This document shows positions 60,511-64,000 of a DNA stretch of 64,000 nt, one piece after another. The notes beneath the pieces are model-generated. The model ran no database searches and had not been told where the DNA came from. It saw only the letters and a program-made list of their open reading frames with translations. The translations under genes and the position numbers were made by a program. Source of the stretch: Alisma plantago-aquatica (taxonomy: Eukaryota; Streptophyta; Magnoliopsida; Alismatales; Alismataceae); assembly GCA_963693085.1 (NCBI GenBank), contig OY856411.1:71840001-71904000 (forward strand), written 5' to 3'. Every line of letters starts with the position of its first letter. The first letter of the stretch is position 1.

Positions 60511-61740
60511 ATTCATTTGATCACATTGGACGTTGAGTTAGCGGTCTCAACACTTTCATCGATGGTTCCTAGATTACTTAATGGAGAGAACATAGAGTTG
60601 ATAACTATAAGGGAATCACCCACAATAATTTTAGGATATACAACATGAGGAGAGTTTTTCACCAGAGATGTCTTTGGGTTCACAATAGGACCATTCAAGA
60701 AAGAAAGAGACAAGTCATCAAGCACTTGAATGGGGATGGACCTTGAGCCTAAAGAATTAATGAAATCTGAGAAAATTAAGGTTTCAGGAATCAAAAAATC
60801 CCCAAGATTGGATTAGGTACTACTAGAGATGACATAAGAGGGGTTGTTCATGAAACCATAAGCACTAGAACCACCAAAAGGAACTTCATGTTGATGTTGA
60901 GTCTTATCATTTAAATTTAGATAGGGAGAGATTGGACAACACTTATCTTCATGTCCAAAGAGCTTGAATCTTTCACAAACATCCAGGACCCATTCATATT
61001 CGATAAATTCTTCGATCATCACCCTACTGTTCAATAGAAGAAGGGAAGTTGGACAATGAGATGAAAAGTACTTGAATATGAGCATATTATAATTGGTTAT
61101 TGTCCTTAGTAGATCTATCTATGCTTAGAGGATGTCTCAGAAAGGAGTCAATGTGTTAAAACATTCTAACATTCGAAAGTTGAAGCAATAAATTGAACAA
61201 TATGATCCATACCAGGACACTATTATGACCAATATTTGAGATAGGGAGACATGGACGCCATTTCATAAGAACTAGAGGAAAATATTTCACAAACCAACCC
61301 TTTTCCAAAGCATGTTTCATGTCATGAGGATTTTAGAATTTGGAGATGAATAAGCCGTTTCGCCTGGAAGTAACTTCAATAATATCTTCCAGATCCTAAA
61401 TATTCCAGAGATGTTGACAAAGAAGCATAAAATATGGGAGGAAATCAACAACATGACTAGAAAGGTGATATGTCCATCTGGTCGCATTATCAGAAGCTTC
61501 AACGCTTTGGAAAATAGTATGAACCTCTTTGACAATGATCTTAGTATGGTAGAGAGGTGAGACATCTTTCTAGACAGTTGATAAACTTCAGACCAATCTT
61601 TTGGGGAATCAGGATGAACTTTGGAATCATCTTCTATAGATTTAGGCTTCCAAATCTGAAGGTTATTCACTAATGGAAGTCGGAGGCACTCCATCTCCCC
61701 ACCAGTTGCCTTTTCAATTGCCACTCAAGAGGGGAGCATC
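60511..61740 (-). pseudogene. LINE ORF1 (DUF4283 and zinc knuckle), minus strand
   Basis: On the minus strand the start is MAIEKATGGEMECLRLPLVN at about 61724. A DUF4283-type stretch follows, readable in one frame near 61340-61240: NPHDMKHALEKGWFVKYFPL then VLMKWRP. A zinc knuckle of the plant LINE type lies near 60990-60940: EYEWVLDVCERFKLFGHEDK then C; the second Cys of the usual CxxC is lost. The C-terminal tail (60794-60513) is a Ser/Pro/Asn-rich frame without motif. The order DUF4283 then knuckle is the common plant order. The element's 5' end is near 61740. Confidence 0.8.
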
Positions 61741-62010
61741 ATGGCTTGATCAATATCTATTTGTCTTTGTTAGGATTATTGCATGCTTGTTACTGATTAT
61801 TTGACTTTGTTAGGTCTCTAAGTTATACTTATGAATTGAATTAGATTTGAAAACTTATTTCTAAACACCCTAATATGTAGACGGAAATCTAGAAACCCTA
61901 GATTCTAAACCCTAATTTCTAAAGCACTTTGTTGACATAGGAGCCCGTTCAAGATTTACTCATCAGGAGTAAACCTTAGATTGTCCCTGATTTGGGACTG
62001 TTCTTTAGCA
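61741..62010. other. Unassigned sequence
   Basis: Between the LINE 5' end and the hairpin; no feature recognised. Confidence 0.3.
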
Positions 62011-62209
62011 CTTCATATCACTTAGGATGTAAGTGTATAATGTGTGTTAAATTTCAATAAATTTTGATAGCATTTCCCCTTTTCTTCTCTAGATACATAT
62101 GTAGGTAGGTATTTTCCCATCTACATCGATGTACTTGGAGAACTGTGGGGAAATGCTACTACAATTTATTGAAATCAATCACACATTATACACTTACTAG
62201 TGATATGAA
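62011..62209. repeat. Inverted repeat with about 65-bp arms (hairpin or small MITE)
   Basis: The left arm 62011-62080 (CTTCATATCAC, AAGTGTATAATGTGTG, TTTCAATAAATT, GCATTTCCCC) matches the reverse complement of the right arm 62147-62209, with a loop of about 66 bp. No clear TSD was found. Confidence 0.8.
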
Positions 62210-62607
62210 AAGCTCAGGAATGGGTAGGTAGTCTAAATTCATCAATGTAAATGCTAATAGATGATTAGGGATCAATTCAAACATTTTTAATCAAAGTTGA
62301 TTTATTATCTAGAACTTGATGAGCTATGTGTCTCCCATCTAATTATATAATGGATCAATCATTGATGTCTAGTCCAAATCACTGCACTCTGAAGTTTATT
62401 AATGGTCTTTATGAGTTTCTAAGATTTGTAGAGTAACATAGAAAACAACTTGGAGATAGGTTCTAATTGTCCCTATAGGAATTGTAGTAACAACTTAAAA
62501 TGTGACACTGTTGACATGATCAAATATCATGTCATGTACCGCTCAGATTGAATAGGGCTATACAAAATGGTACTAGCATGGAGATATTCCTAGTAAGAGA
62601 TCACTAG

Positions 62608-63980
62608 ATGTCGGTAGGGGTATTTGTTCAAAAAGAAGTGATTGATGATGTTAATGAGAATGAACCAATTCCAATAGACATGATTATTGCAATGCTAGAT
62701 AGTTGTGGGGTAAATGTTGTAGATCTAACTCACTTATTTAGAAATGGCATGCATGATGTTGAAAAGCCATTATACTTAGGTTGTACTAAGTTAACAAAGT
62801 TGAGTGTTGTGTTGAGATTGTATACTCAAAAGGATAACAATAGATGATGCAACATAAGCTTCACTTGTCTATTATCTTTGTTGAATAGATTCTTCCTAAA
62901 GGCAATGAGGTTCCAATCTCAAAATACAAAATGTAAAAGAAGTTGTGAACACTAGGAAGATACATGCTTGTCGAAATGACAGTGTGCTATTTCAAAAGGA
63001 CTATATCGATTTGAAAGAATGTCTGGAATGTTGGATGTCTAGGTGGAGAAGGACGACATCAAGTAAAACTAAAATTGAGTCTCCTACAAAGATGATGTGG
63101 TATCTTCCTAAAATACTGATTTCAACGCTTGTTTGCAAATACCATACTTGCACAAAATTTATTTTGACATGCAAAGGTAAAGAAAAATGATAATGGTATT
63201 CTATGACATGCTTCAGATTCCCCATTGTAAAAGAAGATTGATTTATTGTATTCCAAATTTGGTGAAGAATCTAGGAATTTAACACTTGGACTTTGATGGG
63301 ATGAATCCATATGGAACATTAAGTAGCCAACATAGCACTTGGGGAATCATGATTAGTATATATAATCGTCATTTGTGATGATGCATGAAGAATGAATAAG
63401 TCATGTTGTCCTTGTTGATATGGGCTCCAAATAACCTAGAAATGATATTGATGTTTACCAAGAACCTCTGATTCATGACCTAAAAAACTCTGGGGAGAAG
63501 ATGTGATGAATTATGATGCTTTGCTCAAATATATGTTTAATTTACTTTCTATGTTGTTTTGCACTATTAATGACTTTATCAATTATGGGAGCTTGTTTGA
63601 CTATAGCGTCAAAGGAACCAAGGCATGTCATGTATGGGAGGAAAATATAGATTCAATGTGAATAAAAAATGGCGGTAAGGTTGTATATCTTGGTCATCAA
63701 AGGTTTCTTACAATGGTGCATTCTTAACAAAAATTGCACAAAACATTTAGTAGCTCAATTGAGGAATGGAGTGCCCCTGAACTTATGTCAGGGGAGGATG
63801 TTTATGCAAGAGTAAACAACATTGTAAATCATTTTGGTAGGAGACCATGTACTACTCTTATAGGTGAAAAGTCTTTATTCAAAAAATGGTTACTATTTTT
63901 TGGGATCTTCCTTATTGGAGTTCTTTGACAGTTTGACATTGTATTGATGTCATGCACATTGAGAAAAATATTTATGATAG
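62608..63980 (+). pseudogene. CACTA transposase (TNP2-like), fragment
   Basis: TNP2 peptides occur in the expected order. HDVEKPLYLGCTKLTKLSVV (about 62750-62815) comes first, then RKIHACRNDSVLFQKDYIDL (about 62950-63020; usually KIHACPNDCILY), MMWYLPKI (about 63095), GMNPYGTLSSQHSTWG (about 63300-63345), LLSMLFCTINDFINYGSLFD (about 63545-63600), YSVKGTKACHVWEENID and VVYLGHQRFL (to about 63710). A last frame runs 63734-63928 and may continue beyond the window. TNP2 proteins cut and paste CACTA elements in the nucleus. Many stops and frame changes; a relic. CACTA terminal repeats were not seen. Confidence 0.87.
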
Positions 63981-64000
63981 TATCATTATTATTTTGTTGA

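Overview
The window is a block of nuclear DNA from a plant, almost certainly a flowering plant with a large, repeat-rich genome. This rests on the transposon families present: a Tekay/Del chromovirus, an Athila-type Gypsy element with an ATHILA ORF, Ty1-copia, L1-type LINEs with DUF4283-like ORF1, Helitrons, a MULE-like foldback element, MITEs and a CACTA TNP2 relic. I find no intact host gene, rRNA or tRNA gene. Every coding region is broken by stops or frameshifts, so this reads as old, nested heterochromatin.

Layout. 1-1529: partial minus-strand Copia LTR lying inside a Tekay pol gene. 1530-8618: Tekay 3' half (RNase H, integrase, chromodomain, PPT and an LTR of about 5.1 kb). 8619-9165: probable end of an Athila/Tat-type LTR. 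9166-10412: AT-rich DNA ending in a degenerate Helitron 3' end. 10413-11049: Helitron with four tandem copies of its 5' end. 11050-12285: nothing recognised. 12286-13622: foldback (MULE-like) element with TIRs of about 318 bp. 13637-33676: plus-strand LINE split at 19922/33199 by a full Athila-type element (19923-33198, TSD ATGTC). 33677-34211: MITE bounded on both sides by (TA)n. 34250-43242: full Copia element on the minus strand. 43742-44219: a second, unrelated MITE bounded on both sides by (TA)n. 44220-46470: an acidic repeat-peptide relic and an AAGTAAC array with 20-bp periodicity. 46480-61740: minus-strand LINE split by a Gypsy-type solo LTR (48386-51748, TSD GAAAG) and by a non-autonomous Gypsy element (53051-59974). 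61741-64000: a 200-bp hairpin and a CACTA TNP2 pseudogene running towards the window edge.

Relative ages follow from the nesting. The two LINEs are older than the LTR elements inside them, and the Tekay element is older than the Copia LTR that interrupts it. In two cases (LINE/Athila and LINE/non-autonomous Gypsy) removing the insert and one TSD copy restores LINE sequence across the junction.

Three observations stand out. (1) Three unrelated LTR-retrotransposon families (Tekay, Copia, Athila) each carry an array of short, family-specific palindromes or hairpins in the LTR; in the Athila element a second array lies just upstream of a TATA box and the env-position ORF. (2) The non-autonomous Gypsy element has the same LTR end (U5) at both termini, in inverted orientation, and its 5' LTR has lost the promoter part. 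(3) A 20-bp periodic AAGTAAC array, with a 100-bp higher-order unit, shares its motif with a neighbouring MITE. All matches were made by eye; no search or alignment was run.
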